A stretch of 36,729 bases of DNA. Source: an uncultured Eubacteriales bacterium. GTDB lineage: Bacteria > Bacillota > Clostridia > Lachnospirales > CAG-274. Location of the stretch: contig CASFCZ010000062.1 of the NCBI GenBank assembly GCA_949293325.1, forward strand, positions 1-36,729. The letters run 5' to 3'. This document shows positions 15,423 through 23,584 of the stretch, piece after piece. The notes beneath the pieces are model-generated. The model ran no database searches, was not told where the DNA came from, and was given only the letters and a program-made list of their open reading frames with translations. The position numbers were made by a program, and so were the translations under genes. The first letter of the stretch is position 1; each line of letters begins with the position of its first letter.

Positions 15423-18400
15423 GCAAAGGATCTATAACAGAGGATCAAAAAGCAGATAGAAAAAAATCCATAAGACGGACATTGTATATACTTGTTCCGA
15501 TATTGATAATTGCTCTGCTGTCAGGGGTGTATATACATCGTGCTTATTGGTATGGTCAGCAGAATATTTCCTTTGAAGAACTTATTGATAATGCAGTAAG
15601 TATAAAGGACTTTGATGCTAAAGACGGTATTATAACAGCCCTGAGTGATGATCCGTGGATAGAGTATAATACAACACCAAGAAGGGTACAGACCATAGAT
15701 ATTAACGTAGCCTACCTTTCAGAGGATTATACAAGGTCGGAACTCTTTGTGATTCACAGTGATAATTCTATGCAGATGTATACCTTTGTCCTCCATGAGG
15801 GGAAAAATGTGGTTGATTTGCAGCTTAACAGGGATAATATCAGATCCCTTCGCTTTGATTTGCTTATAGGAGAGGGACAGCAGATAGGTATAGCCGGTAT
15901 AGGTATTAATTCTCCCAAGTCCCTTTCCCAGGCCCTTGGAAGTGACTATATATATGCATTGACGGCTTTTTCGACACTTGTGTTTAAGTTAGTGCCCTGT
16001 CTTTTGTGTATAGGGATTGCGTGGCTTCTGATAAGATGGGTGGGAGGCAAAAAAATCAAGCCTCAGCTTTGTGCCACAGGGATAGTATGTGGTGTAATGT
16101 TTGCTTTGTACATTATATACAGTCTTGTGGGTATCAATACCTTTATGAAGGAAAGAACAGTATCCTTTCAGGAGCTTACTTCCTACGGTATAAGACTTAA
16201 TGAATTTGATATGAAGGATAATACCTTGATTTCAAAGACTGTTGATCCCTGGATAACATACTATGACAATGACGCTAATACAGTCAGAACCATTACAATT
16301 AATGTAAATTCCCTTTCAAATTCGGAGACAAGTGCCCAGGTTTTTGCCTTCTTTGATGATGATAGTTTTGATTCAGTCAACTTTACACTCAGGGAGGGAC
16401 GTAATGTTATTACTCTGCCACGATACATAGACAGGATACAGTATTTCAGGTTTGATCTTACTGAAAAGGCAGGGGTGGAGATAGGCATAGAGAACGTGGT
16501 CTTTAATTCAGGAGATACATTGACCCCATACCTTGCACAGGAGGGGGCGGATCTCTGCCTAAGGATGATCATGGTAGTGGGACTTATCCTTATTGTGACA
16601 GGTTCTGTTGCACTGGGCAGAAGGTTCAGAGGATTAAAAGTCTATGGTAAGCCTCAAAGACTTTTTGCAGGGCTTATACCTGCCTCAGCCATATTGCTGA
16701 TTTATATTTTTGCTGGTATCAATCTGATTTTGGTTTTGCTTGGAGTAGCGTTTGCCGGTTTTCTTACAGGGAAGTTTGCCAATGTTTCCGCTTCTGCAAG
16801 TAAGTATGGGTCAAATGGATATTATGGTTTTGTGCTGGGGATTTTTGCCCTGGCGGCATATATTATCCTGCCAAGGCTGGATTATATTCAGTTTATCTGT
16901 TCAGGAAACAGCGATTATATGATCAGACTTTTTGTTATAGGAATATGTGGGCTTGCCATGGTGGATATGGTGGCTCTCAGCAGTATAAAGGATGACAAGG
17001 ATCCTGTTGGCTATCATCTGGATATTTCTTCGGCAAGGGTATGGTTATTTGAAACAGCGGCTGTTATTGTTATGACGGCAGCTGTTGAAGTCCTTTGTGC
17101 CATGCATTTTAATAATATAAATATATATAGAGCAATTTACAGTTTCTTCAGGTCCGATACATTATATCTCAGTCTGGTGCTTTTTGCCTGTGTTTATCTG
17201 TTGCCAAAATATCTTTTCGGGGGTATTATCGGCAGAGTGCTTGGAGTGGGACTCTTTATCTTCTACTTTATAGGAAATTTTGTAAAGCTTAAGTATCACG
17301 ATACGGTTTTCCTGCCTATGGATATTTTACAGATAGGTGACTTTTTTGCCATTGTGGATATTTATGTGCCGATCTGGATCCTTGAAATACTTGCCTTTGT
17401 TTTGTTATGTATTTTTTTATCCTTAATGTATATTTTCAGAAAAAAACTGGTTAAATTTAAGGCAAACCTTTGGGCGGCAGCTGTAATGGTATTTATGATA
17501 TTTACCTTAACAGAGGCACTTGAAAGCAATAAATTCCTGGATCTGGGAGTTGATACCAATCTGGAGTGGCAGGGAAGTGAAGTGTGCGTAAATGAGTTTG
17601 GTGAGCTTGCTTATACCTACCTTAAGTTTGGTGAGCTTTCGGATATGTATCCCCGTGCCGATAAGGATTATGGCAGAGAGAAGATGCTTGAGCTGGAGGC
17701 GGAGTTTGATAAACTGCCGTCACCCCAGACAAGTCAGGTAAAGCCGGATGTTATATTGATAATGGAAGAATCCATGTTTGATGTACAAAAGGTTCCCGAT
17801 GTGGAATTTTCCGAAGATGTTACGGAAAATATGCGTAAATATGCTGTGGGAAACATTATTTCACCAAAATACGGAGGAGGTACAGCGTCAGTTGAGTTTG
17901 AGGCCCTTACAGGTCTTAGCAACTTCTTCTTCCTGGATAATATAGTGCCTTACGTTACCTACTGGAATAACGGTAATAATGATATTCCAAGCATTGCCAG
18001 GGAATTTGACAACAATGGCTATTCCACCGTTGCAATACACCCTAATATTGCCAACCTCTACAACAGGGAGGTGGTGTATAATTGTATGGGCTTTGATGAA
18101 TTTGTAAGTAAGGATGATATGAATTTTTCCGCATCCAACCTGACAGATGACGGTTACTTCAAGGATGAGGCCCTTGCAGATGTAATAGAGAAAAAGCTGG
18201 AGGCAGAGGAGGATCCAAGCTTTATCTTCGCAATAACCATTGAAAACCACACCCTTTATGAAAGCAAATACAGTTCAACTGAGGTAAAGCTTAGCTCCGA
18301 TAAGCTCAGTGACAGTGAAATTAATGAGCTTGAACAATATAGTCAGGGGGTTTCCAGTGCCGATAAATTTATTAAGGAAATGGTGGATTATGTGGATAAT

Positions 18401-18769
18401 GCCGAAAGACCAACTATCCTTTATATCTGGGGTGATCATCTTCCTGCTCTTTCAGCCTTCAATACCCTTGGATTTATTAACGATAAGTATAATAAATATT
18501 CTACCCCTATTATTGCTTATTCCAATTATAAGGATATTGAAACAGGTCAGGAGTATATGACTCCTAATCAGATAGCTCCCCAGATATTAAGGGATGCGGA
18601 GATAGATTACAGCTCCTACTTTGACTATATCTATTCCCTCAGAGAAAAATATCCGGTTATTCAAAAGGAGTTCGGTATTGATCCCCAGCAGGAAGAAATA
18701 AAGACCTATGAGCTTATTCAGTATGACCTTCTCTTTGGCGAAAAGTACCTTCTTGAGGCTACAGGGTAG
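15419..18769 (+). CDS. polytopic LtaS-like phosphoglycerol transferase (sulfatase fold) with two extracytoplasmic beta modules
   Basis: This protein of about 1116 residues (numbered from the TTG) has a membrane helix (21-42), outside module 1 (about 50-165), two helices, module 2 (about 248-365), roughly ten more helices up to about residue 715, and an outside sulfatase-fold domain. That domain has the LtaS-type residues: ILIMEES (Glu783, metal), GGGTASVEFEALTG (Thr822, predicted nucleophile) and WGDHLPAL (Asp1006, His1007). The two modules are clear duplicates (DPWIEY/DPWITY; LHEGKNVV/LREGRNVI; RFDL in both). Such enzymes move glycerol phosphate from phosphatidylglycerol onto lipoteichoic acid or glycans. 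At twice normal LtaS length, it probably decorates the polymer exported by the genes upstream. The start is uncertain: TTG at 15419 has GGAG eleven bases upstream, and the frame is open from 15365. Confidence 0.88.
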   Translation: MSKGSITEDQKADRKKSIRRTLYILVPILIIALLSGVYIHRAYWYGQQNISFEELIDNAVSIKDFDAKDGIITALSDDPWIEYNTTPRRVQTIDINVAYLSEDYTRSELFVIHSDNSMQMYTFVLHEGKNVVDLQLNRDNIRSLRFDLLIGEGQQIGIAGIGINSPKSLSQALGSDYIYALTAFSTLVFKLVPCLLCIGIAWLLIRWVGGKKIKPQLCATGIVCGVMFALYIIYSLVGINTFMKERTVSFQELTSYGIRLNEFDMKDNTLISKTVDPWITYYDNDANTVRTITINVNSLSNSETSAQVFAFFDDDSFDSVNFTLREGRNVITLPRYIDRIQYFRFDLTEKAGVEIGIENVVFNSGDTLTPYLAQEGADLCLRMIMVVGLILIVTGSVALGRRFRGLKVYGKPQRLFAGLIPASAILLIYIFAGINLILVLLGVAFAGFLTGKFANVSASASKYGSNGYYGFVLGIFALAAYIILPRLDYIQFICSGNSDYMIRLFVIGICGLAMVDMVALSSIKDDKDPVGYHLDISSARVWLFETAAVIVMTAAVEVLCAMHFNNINIYRAIYSFFRSDTLYLSLVLFACVYLLPKYLFGGIIGRVLGVGLFIFYFIGNFVKLKYHDTVFLPMDILQIGDFFAIVDIYVPIWILEILAFVLLCIFLSLMYIFRKKLVKFKANLWAAAVMVFMIFTLTEALESNKFLDLGVDTNLEWQGSEVCVNEFGELAYTYLKFGELSDMYPRADKDYGREKMLELEAEFDKLPSPQTSQVKPDVILIMEESMFDVQKVPDVEFSEDVTENMRKYAVGNIISPKYGGGTASVEFEALTGLSNFFFLDNIVPYVTYWNNGNNDIPSIAREFDNNGYSTVAIHPNIANLYNREVVYNCMGFDEFVSKDDMNFSASNLTDDGYFKDEALADVIEKKLEAEEDPSFIFAITIENHTLYESKYSSTEVKLSSDKLSDSEINELEQYSQGVSSADKFIKEMVDYVDNAERPTILYIWGDHLPALSAFNTLGFINDKYNKYSTPIIAYSNYKDIETGQEYMTPNQIAPQILRDAEIDYSSYFDYIYSLREKYPVIQKEFGIDPQQEEIKTYELIQYDLLFGEKYLLEATG

Positions 18770-18777
18770 GTTTTAGC

Positions 18778-18806
18778 TTGACTTTATATTCCAACTACTT
18801 TATAAT
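18778..18806 (+). promoter_or_regulatory. promoter of yajC
   Basis: TTGACT (18778-18783), a 17-bp spacer and a perfect TATAAT (18801-18806) lie 40 bases before the yajC start. They begin eight bases after the LtaS-like stop codon. Confidence 0.85.
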
Positions 18807-18846
18807 GGTAGTGATATGCAAAAAATAACTTAGGAGATGTCAGCAA

Positions 18847-19302
18847 ATGTTATTAAACAGTTTATTTTTATTATCAAGTCCAAGCGTTACAATCGGCGGT
18901 GGTGAGGCTGCTGCTGATACTGCTGCACAGGCAGTTACACAGGCAACAACAGGCGCAGCTTCAACAGCAGCCACAGGTGGTATTGGTGCCATAGGTATGA
19001 TAGTTTATATCCTGGGCCTTGTAGCTCTCTTCTATTTCTTCGCTATCAGACCACAAAGAAAGCGTGATAAGGAGCTTAAGACAATGCAGGACGGTGTTAA
19101 GCTGGGTGATTGGGTTATGACTTCATCAGGCTTTTACGGCAAGGTAGTGGATATAACAGACCAGGTGTTTATGGTAGAGTTCGGTACAAACAAGTCCGTT
19201 TGCATCCCTGTTAAGAAAAGTGAGATTATGGGCAATAAGGAGCCTAACCTTACCAACAAGCCTTCAGAGGATGAGGAAGAGGATAATAAGAAAAAGAAGT
19301 GA
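18847..19302 (+). CDS. yajC: preprotein translocase subunit YajC
   Basis: This 151-residue protein has one membrane helix (about residues 48-70) followed by the diagnostic FFAIRPQRKRDKELK and GDWVMTSSGFYGKVVDI blocks. YajC associates with SecDF and the Sec translocon. Two features are longer than usual: an Ala/Thr-rich N-terminal stretch before the helix, and an acidic then lysine-rich tail (DEEEDNKKKK). The ribosome site AGGAGA lies nine bases before the ATG. It is flanked by its own strong promoter and terminator, so it is a single-gene unit. The usual neighbours tgt, queA and secDF are absent here. Confidence 0.95.
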   Translation: MLLNSLFLLSSPSVTIGGGEAAADTAAQAVTQATTGAASTAATGGIGAIGMIVYILGLVALFYFFAIRPQRKRDKELKTMQDGVKLGDWVMTSSGFYGKVVDITDQVFMVEFGTNKSVCIPVKKSEIMGNKEPNLTNKPSEDEEEDNKKKK

Positions 19303-19311
19303 TAATAAAGA

Positions 19312-19342
19312 GCTGCCCATCTCCTTAAGGGCAGCCTTTTTT
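19312..19342 (+). terminator. intrinsic terminator of yajC
   Basis: GCTGCCC (19312-19318) pairs perfectly with GGGCAGC (19329-19335), followed by C and six T. It starts ten bases after the stop codon. Confidence 0.92.
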
Positions 19343-19404
19343 GTTAAATGAAGCAATGAAACAGGGGATGTTATTTCCCATGCTCTTTATTATATGGAGG
19401 TAGT

Positions 19405-20325
19405 ATGTTAGATGTAGCACTTCTGGGTACAGGTGGCATGATGCCACTGCCCAACAGGTTTTTAACGGGCCTGCTTTTAAGGCTTAACGGTAAAATGATG
19501 CTCATTGACTGCGGAGAAGGTATGCAGGTAACCTTAAAGCAGCTTGGCTGGGGCTTTAAAAGTATTGATATAATCTGCTTTACCCACTACCATGCAGACC
19601 ATATTTCAGGTTTGCCGGGCCTGCTCCTTACCATAGGCAACTCAGGCAGGACAGATCCCCTTGTGCTTTTCGGGCCTCCGGGGCTTAAGGCAGTATATAG
19701 GGGGCTTAGTGTTATTGCTCCTGAGCTGCCCTTTGAGGTCCGCATTATAGAAACCGAAAATACACCTCAGAATACACTTGAAATAAGCGGATTTCACATT
19801 ACTACCCAAAAGGCAGAGCACATGATACCCTGTCTTGCCTATAGCGTATATGTTCACCGTATGGGTAAGTTTAATGTGGAAAAGGCCCTTGCCCTTAATC
19901 TGCCCAAGCAGCTCTGGTCAGTTATACAAAAGGAGGGTGAGGTGGTCTACGGAGGTAATCTCTATACTGCTGATATGGTTATGGGGGATGAGCGTAAGGG
20001 TATTAAGGTGACCTACTGTACCGATTCCAGACCTACCTCAGGTATAGCCGCCCTTGCGGAAAAATCCGATTTGTTTATTTGTGAGGGTATGTACGGCGAG
20101 GAGGAAAAGCTGGACAAGGCAAAGGAGCACAGGCACATGATATTTTCCGAGGCTGCAAGACTTGCCAGGGACAGTAAAAGCCGTGAGCTGTGGCTTACCC
20201 ATTATAGTCCTGCCCTCACTGACCCCGAATACTTTATTGAAAATGCAAGACGTATATTCCCCAATACCAAGGTGGCATATGACCGTATGAATGTGACCAT
20301 TGATTTTGAGGATGAACAGGAGTAA
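19405..20325 (+). CDS. rnz: ribonuclease Z (tRNA 3' endonuclease)
   Basis: This 306-residue metallo-beta-lactamase-fold nuclease cuts the 3' trailer of tRNA precursors. It has the zinc motif THYHADH (residues 60-66) and the N-terminal LLGTGGMMPLPNR with DCGEG. Downstream are further metal ligands in EHMIP and CTDSRP, and the late LTHYSPAL motif. The length matches the short RNase Z form. The ATG has GGAGG six bases upstream. It is the first gene of a five-gene run (sigma factor, anti-sigma factor, tsaD, hydrolase). No clear promoter was seen in the gap after the yajC terminator apart from a TATTAT-like element. Confidence 0.94.
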   Translation: MLDVALLGTGGMMPLPNRFLTGLLLRLNGKMMLIDCGEGMQVTLKQLGWGFKSIDIICFTHYHADHISGLPGLLLTIGNSGRTDPLVLFGPPGLKAVYRGLSVIAPELPFEVRIIETENTPQNTLEISGFHITTQKAEHMIPCLAYSVYVHRMGKFNVEKALALNLPKQLWSVIQKEGEVVYGGNLYTADMVMGDERKGIKVTYCTDSRPTSGIAALAEKSDLFICEGMYGEEEKLDKAKEHRHMIFSEAARLARDSKSRELWLTHYSPALTDPEYFIENARRIFPNTKVAYDRMNVTIDFEDEQE

Positions 20326-20369
20326 CAGACAAAAAAGCCTGATATACGTATTTACTGGAGAGTGATGAA

Positions 20370-20933
20370 ATGGCAGAGGAAAAAAACAGCTTAAGTGATT
20401 ATGATATAGTTCTGTCCTGTCTTAACGGAAATAAGGAGGACTTTGCCATTTTGGTGGATAGGTACAAAAATCTGGTGTTTTCGGTTATATCCCGTATGAC
20501 TAACAATCCCGATGACTTTGCTGACCTTGCCCAGGAGGTTTTCCTTAAGGTCTATAAAAACCTTGATAAGTACCGTCCCGATTATCATTTCTCCACATGG
20601 ATAATTCGTATCACTACTAACCATATTATAGATATAAGGCGAAGGTATAAAATAGACAGTGTTTCCATTGATGATACGGAGATACCATTAAGTACGGGAA
20701 ATTCTGCTGAGGATGAGTATATTCGAAGTGAACAGGTCAGGGAGCTCAGTCGGCTTATAAATAATCTTCCCGAAACCTATCGCCTGCCTATTGCTCTGTA
20801 TCATCAGCATAATATGAGTTATAAGGAGATAGCTGACAGCCTTGGACTGTCTATGTCAAAGGTAAAGAATCGTATTTTTCGAGGCAGACGGCTGCTTAAG
20901 GAAATGATTGAGGATATGAAAGAGAGGTCCTGA
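20370..20933 (+). CDS. ECF-type RNA polymerase sigma factor
   Basis: This 187-residue sigma factor has region 2 (about residues 20-90: FAILVDRYKNLVFSV, DLAQEVFLKVYKNL, FSTWIIRITTNHIIDIRR). Region 4 (about 125-180) has LPETYRLPIALYH, MSYKEIADSLGLSMSKVKNRIFRGRRLLK. The NPDDFADLAQEVFL segment is of the SigW/RpoE group. It directs transcription of a stress or envelope regulon in response to release from its anti-sigma partner, which is encoded two bases downstream. The start ATG follows GGAG. The target regulon is not visible; no obvious AAC-type ECF promoter was recognised upstream of its own operon. Confidence 0.93.
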   Translation: MAEEKNSLSDYDIVLSCLNGNKEDFAILVDRYKNLVFSVISRMTNNPDDFADLAQEVFLKVYKNLDKYRPDYHFSTWIIRITTNHIIDIRRRYKIDSVSIDDTEIPLSTGNSAEDEYIRSEQVRELSRLINNLPETYRLPIALYHQHNMSYKEIADSLGLSMSKVKNRIFRGRRLLKEMIEDMKERS

Positions 20934-20935
20934 AT

Positions 20936-21463
20936 ATGAAGTGTTCCGAATTTGAAAGGCTTGAAATGAAATACCTTGATGGGGACATTAGCCCTGAGGA
21001 ACTGGATAAAATAAAAGAACATACAGATAACTGCAATAAATGCAGCAGGGAGTTTCAGTTGTATGAGGGTCTTAAGGAGGATTTTGCCCTTTTGCCTTTG
21101 CCTCAGGTGCCTGATAACTTTACAGCTGAGGTTATGCACAGTGTCAGAATGCTGCCCAAAGGCAACGGCAGGCTTATGCTTTTGGTACTTTCCTCCGTTA
21201 TTGCGGCGGTGTCTTCAGTTACGGGCTTTTTAAACCTGGTTGTTATCAACTCCCATAGTATTCTGGAGGAGTTTGCAAAGGGAGATATGCCATCTCCCCT
21301 GGTGGCAGCTGTGAAATTGACTGCGGCGGTGGGCAACGGTATATATGACATACTTTCAAAGATGATGGAGTTTACCTATAATCCGGGTATACTTGTCTTT
21401 GTGCTTATGGGACTTGGATTATATGTAGCCCTTAAAAGATCCATTGGAGGTGTACACAGATGA
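20936..21463 (+). CDS. zinc-binding membrane anti-sigma factor
   Basis: This 175-residue protein starts with a ZAS-type zinc-finger domain: H29-x3-C33-x2-C36 in EHTDNCNKC, preceded by [13 protein letters not shown]. It then has a hydrophobic segment at about 80-103 and a second near residues 148-168. It would bind the sigma factor encoded immediately upstream and hold it at the membrane until a signal releases it. The short outside loop between the two helices (about 104-147) could sense the signal. It overlaps tsaD by four bases (ATGA), so its translation is coupled to tsaD. Confidence 0.9.
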   Translation: MKCSEFERLEMKYLDGDISPEELDKIKEHTDNCNKCSREFQLYEGLKEDFALLPLPQVPDNFTAEVMHSVRMLPKGNGRLMLLVLSSVIAAVSSVTGFLNLVVINSHSILEEFAKGDMPSPLVAAVKLTAAVGNGIYDILSKMMEFTYNPGILVFVLMGLGLYVALKRSIGGVHR

Positions 21464-22836
21464 ATGATGTAGTTATACTTGCTATAGAAAGCTCCTGTGA
21501 CGAAACTGCAGCTGCTGTAGTAATAAATGGCAGACAGGTGCTGTCAAATGTTATTTCTTCCCAGATAGCTACCCATACCCTATATGGCGGTGTAGTACCT
21601 GAAATAGCTTCCCGTGAGCATATCAAGGCAATAGACAAGGTGATAGATGCGGCTTTGAGGGAGTCGGGAAAGAGTCTGGAGGAGATAACGGCAATTGCAG
21701 TTACCTACGGTCCGGGACTTGTGGGAGCACTGCTTGTGGGACTTTCCGAAGCAAAGGCACTTGCCTTTGCCCTTAATAAGCCGCTTATTCCCGTTCACCA
21801 TATAGAGGGTCATATAGCAGCAAACTATATTGAAAATTCCAACTGGGAGCCTCCTTTTATATGCCTTGTTGTAAGCGGAGGACATACCCATATAGTTCAT
21901 ATCAAGGACTACAGCCGATTTGAAATATTGGGCAGTACCCGTGACGATGCGGCAGGTGAGGCATATGATAAGGTTGCACGTGTCCTTGACATACCATATC
22001 CAGGAGGCCCGGGTATAGACAAGCTTTCCCGTGAGGGTAATCCCAAGGCAATAGATTTTCCTCATGTTACCCTTGAAAGAGGCAGTTATGACTTTAGTTT
22101 CAGTGGGCTTAAGTCAGCTGTACTCAATTACATTAACCGTGCAAAGATGATGGGAGAGGAGATAAACCGTGCCGATGTTGCCGCTTCCTTCCAGTCAGCT
22201 GTGGTAGAGGTTCTTGTGGAAAAGGCTGTACGTGCCTGCAAGGCAACGGGTGTCAATCGTCTTGCTATGGCAGGCGGTGTTTCTGCCAATACATATCTTA
22301 GAAAGCGTATGAGTGAGGAGTGCGACAGGGCAAATATAGAACTTTGTGTGCCTAAGCCAGTTTTGTGTACCGATAATGCGGCCATGATAGGCAGTGCGGC
22401 ATACTATGAGTATATCTGCGGCAATATTGCAGGGGCTAATTTAAATGCCTATCCCGGACTTAAGCTGGGAGAAAGAGGCGATGACTATCGTGAGCCCGAT
22501 GTTTTGAAGCTTGCAGAAAGTATTTCAAATGCAATCAATCATAATTCCGAATATATTGAATACTGTGAGGCGGTCCGGAATCTTAAAAATAATAAGGAGC
22601 TTTATGAAAGGGTGCAAAGGTTCAAGGCCCGTATGCTGAACTTTCTTATTGCCCACAGTGAAAACAGACATAGCTTTGATGAGGAAAAATACCTTTCACA
22701 GGAATATTATAAGATAATCCTTGATAAGGACGCAAAGGTCTATTTTGAAAACGGTTTAAATCTCATTTCCCTTTTTGAGGAGATAATGAACAGATCCCTT
22801 GGGGATTGTATGCTTGAAGTATATGCGGAGGAGTAA
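21460..22836 (+). CDS. tsaD: tRNA threonylcarbamoyladenosine transferase TsaD fused to a YlbF-like domain
   Basis: Residues 1-338 are a complete TsaD, the catalytic subunit for t6A37 of ANN-decoding tRNAs. It has [14 protein letters not shown] at the start, the iron-ligand histidines in [14 protein letters not shown], and a C-terminal [11 protein letters not shown]...CTDNAAMIG. TsaD is normally about 340 residues; this one has 458. The extra 110 residues (from about 347) are helical and resemble the Com_YlbF family (YlbF/YmcA): [19 protein letters not shown], then [19 protein letters not shown]. YlbF proteins in Bacillus form a complex that influences RNase Y and development. The reading frame is continuous, so it is a fusion as given. 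It overlaps the anti-sigma gene and is followed after three bases by a hydrolase gene. Confidence 0.95.
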   Translation: MNDVVILAIESSCDETAAAVVINGRQVLSNVISSQIATHTLYGGVVPEIASREHIKAIDKVIDAALRESGKSLEEITAIAVTYGPGLVGALLVGLSEAKALAFALNKPLIPVHHIEGHIAANYIENSNWEPPFICLVVSGGHTHIVHIKDYSRFEILGSTRDDAAGEAYDKVARVLDIPYPGGPGIDKLSREGNPKAIDFPHVTLERGSYDFSFSGLKSAVLNYINRAKMMGEEINRADVAASFQSAVVEVLVEKAVRACKATGVNRLAMAGGVSANTYLRKRMSEECDRANIELCVPKPVLCTDNAAMIGSAAYYEYICGNIAGANLNAYPGLKLGERGDDYREPDVLKLAESISNAINHNSEYIEYCEAVRNLKNNKELYERVQRFKARMLNFLIAHSENRHSFDEEKYLSQEYYKIILDKDAKVYFENGLNLISLFEEIMNRSLGDCMLEVYAEE

Positions 22837-22839
22837 GGA

Positions 22840-23550
22840 ATGGATCAGGGTATAATAAGATCCGGAAGTGCGGATATTTATTACGAAAGACATGGGGATA
22901 AGGGTGAGTACCTTGTGCTGCTCCATGGAAATAATGAAAGTATGCGGCGTATGCAGCACCAGATAGATTATTTTTCAAAAAGCTACAGGGTTATAGCCAT
23001 TGATAGTAGAGGTCATGGTGAGTCAGGCTTCGGTCAGGGCGAGCTTAACCTTGATACCATGTCAGTAGATGTGGAAAATGTACTTAATGGGCTGGGAATA
23101 ACAAAGACCAATATCCTTGGATTTTCCGATGGAGCCAATATAGCCATGCTCCTTGCAATAAGGCGTCCCGAACTTATATCTGCAATGGTTCTAGTGGGAG
23201 GCAATCTTAAGCCTTCAGGTATGACAATGGGTATCTTCCTTTCGGTAAATGCAGCCTATTACCTGACTAAGCTGGCAGGTAAGTTTGACAAAAGGCTCAG
23301 ACTGGAACATGAGTTTTATCATCTTATGGCTAAGGAGCCTAATATAAAGCCATCAAGCCTTAAGCGTATTACCGCAAGAACCCTTGTTATAGCAGGTGAC
23401 AAGGATCTTATCAAGCCATCTCATACTCATACCATTGCAAGCAATATACCAAATGCAAGGGAACTTATTTTAGAGGGGGATCATTTTATAATATACCGTA
23501 CACCTGAGATAATAAATCAGGCGGCGGATAAATTTTTTATGGAAAAATAA
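22840..23550 (+). CDS. alpha/beta-hydrolase
   Basis: This 236-residue serine hydrolase has the oxyanion segment VLLHGNNES, the nucleophile elbow GFSDG (Ser96), a small cap region (about 130-165), a catalytic-acid region VIAGDKDLI, and the catalytic His in EGDHFII. The AIDSRGHGESG segment is typical of the family. Specificity cannot be inferred; many relatives are esterases or C-C hydrolases. It starts three bases after the tsaD stop with GGAGGAGTAAGG as ribosome site, and it is the last gene of the rnz operon. Confidence 0.85.
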   Translation: MDQGIIRSGSADIYYERHGDKGEYLVLLHGNNESMRRMQHQIDYFSKSYRVIAIDSRGHGESGFGQGELNLDTMSVDVENVLNGLGITKTNILGFSDGANIAMLLAIRRPELISAMVLVGGNLKPSGMTMGIFLSVNAAYYLTKLAGKFDKRLRLEHEFYHLMAKEPNIKPSSLKRITARTLVIAGDKDLIKPSHTHTIASNIPNARELILEGDHFIIYRTPEIINQAADKFFMEK

Positions 23551-23578
23551 GACAGCATCCGCTTTTTCGAATGCTGTC
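23551..23578. terminator. terminator between the hydrolase and SulP genes
   Basis: GACAGCAT (23551-23558) pairs perfectly with ATGCTGTC (23571-23578). On the minus strand the stem is followed by TTATTTTT, so it is a good terminator for the SulP gene; on the plus strand the T-run is missing and it may work less well. Confidence 0.75.
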
Positions 23579-23584
23579 TGACTG

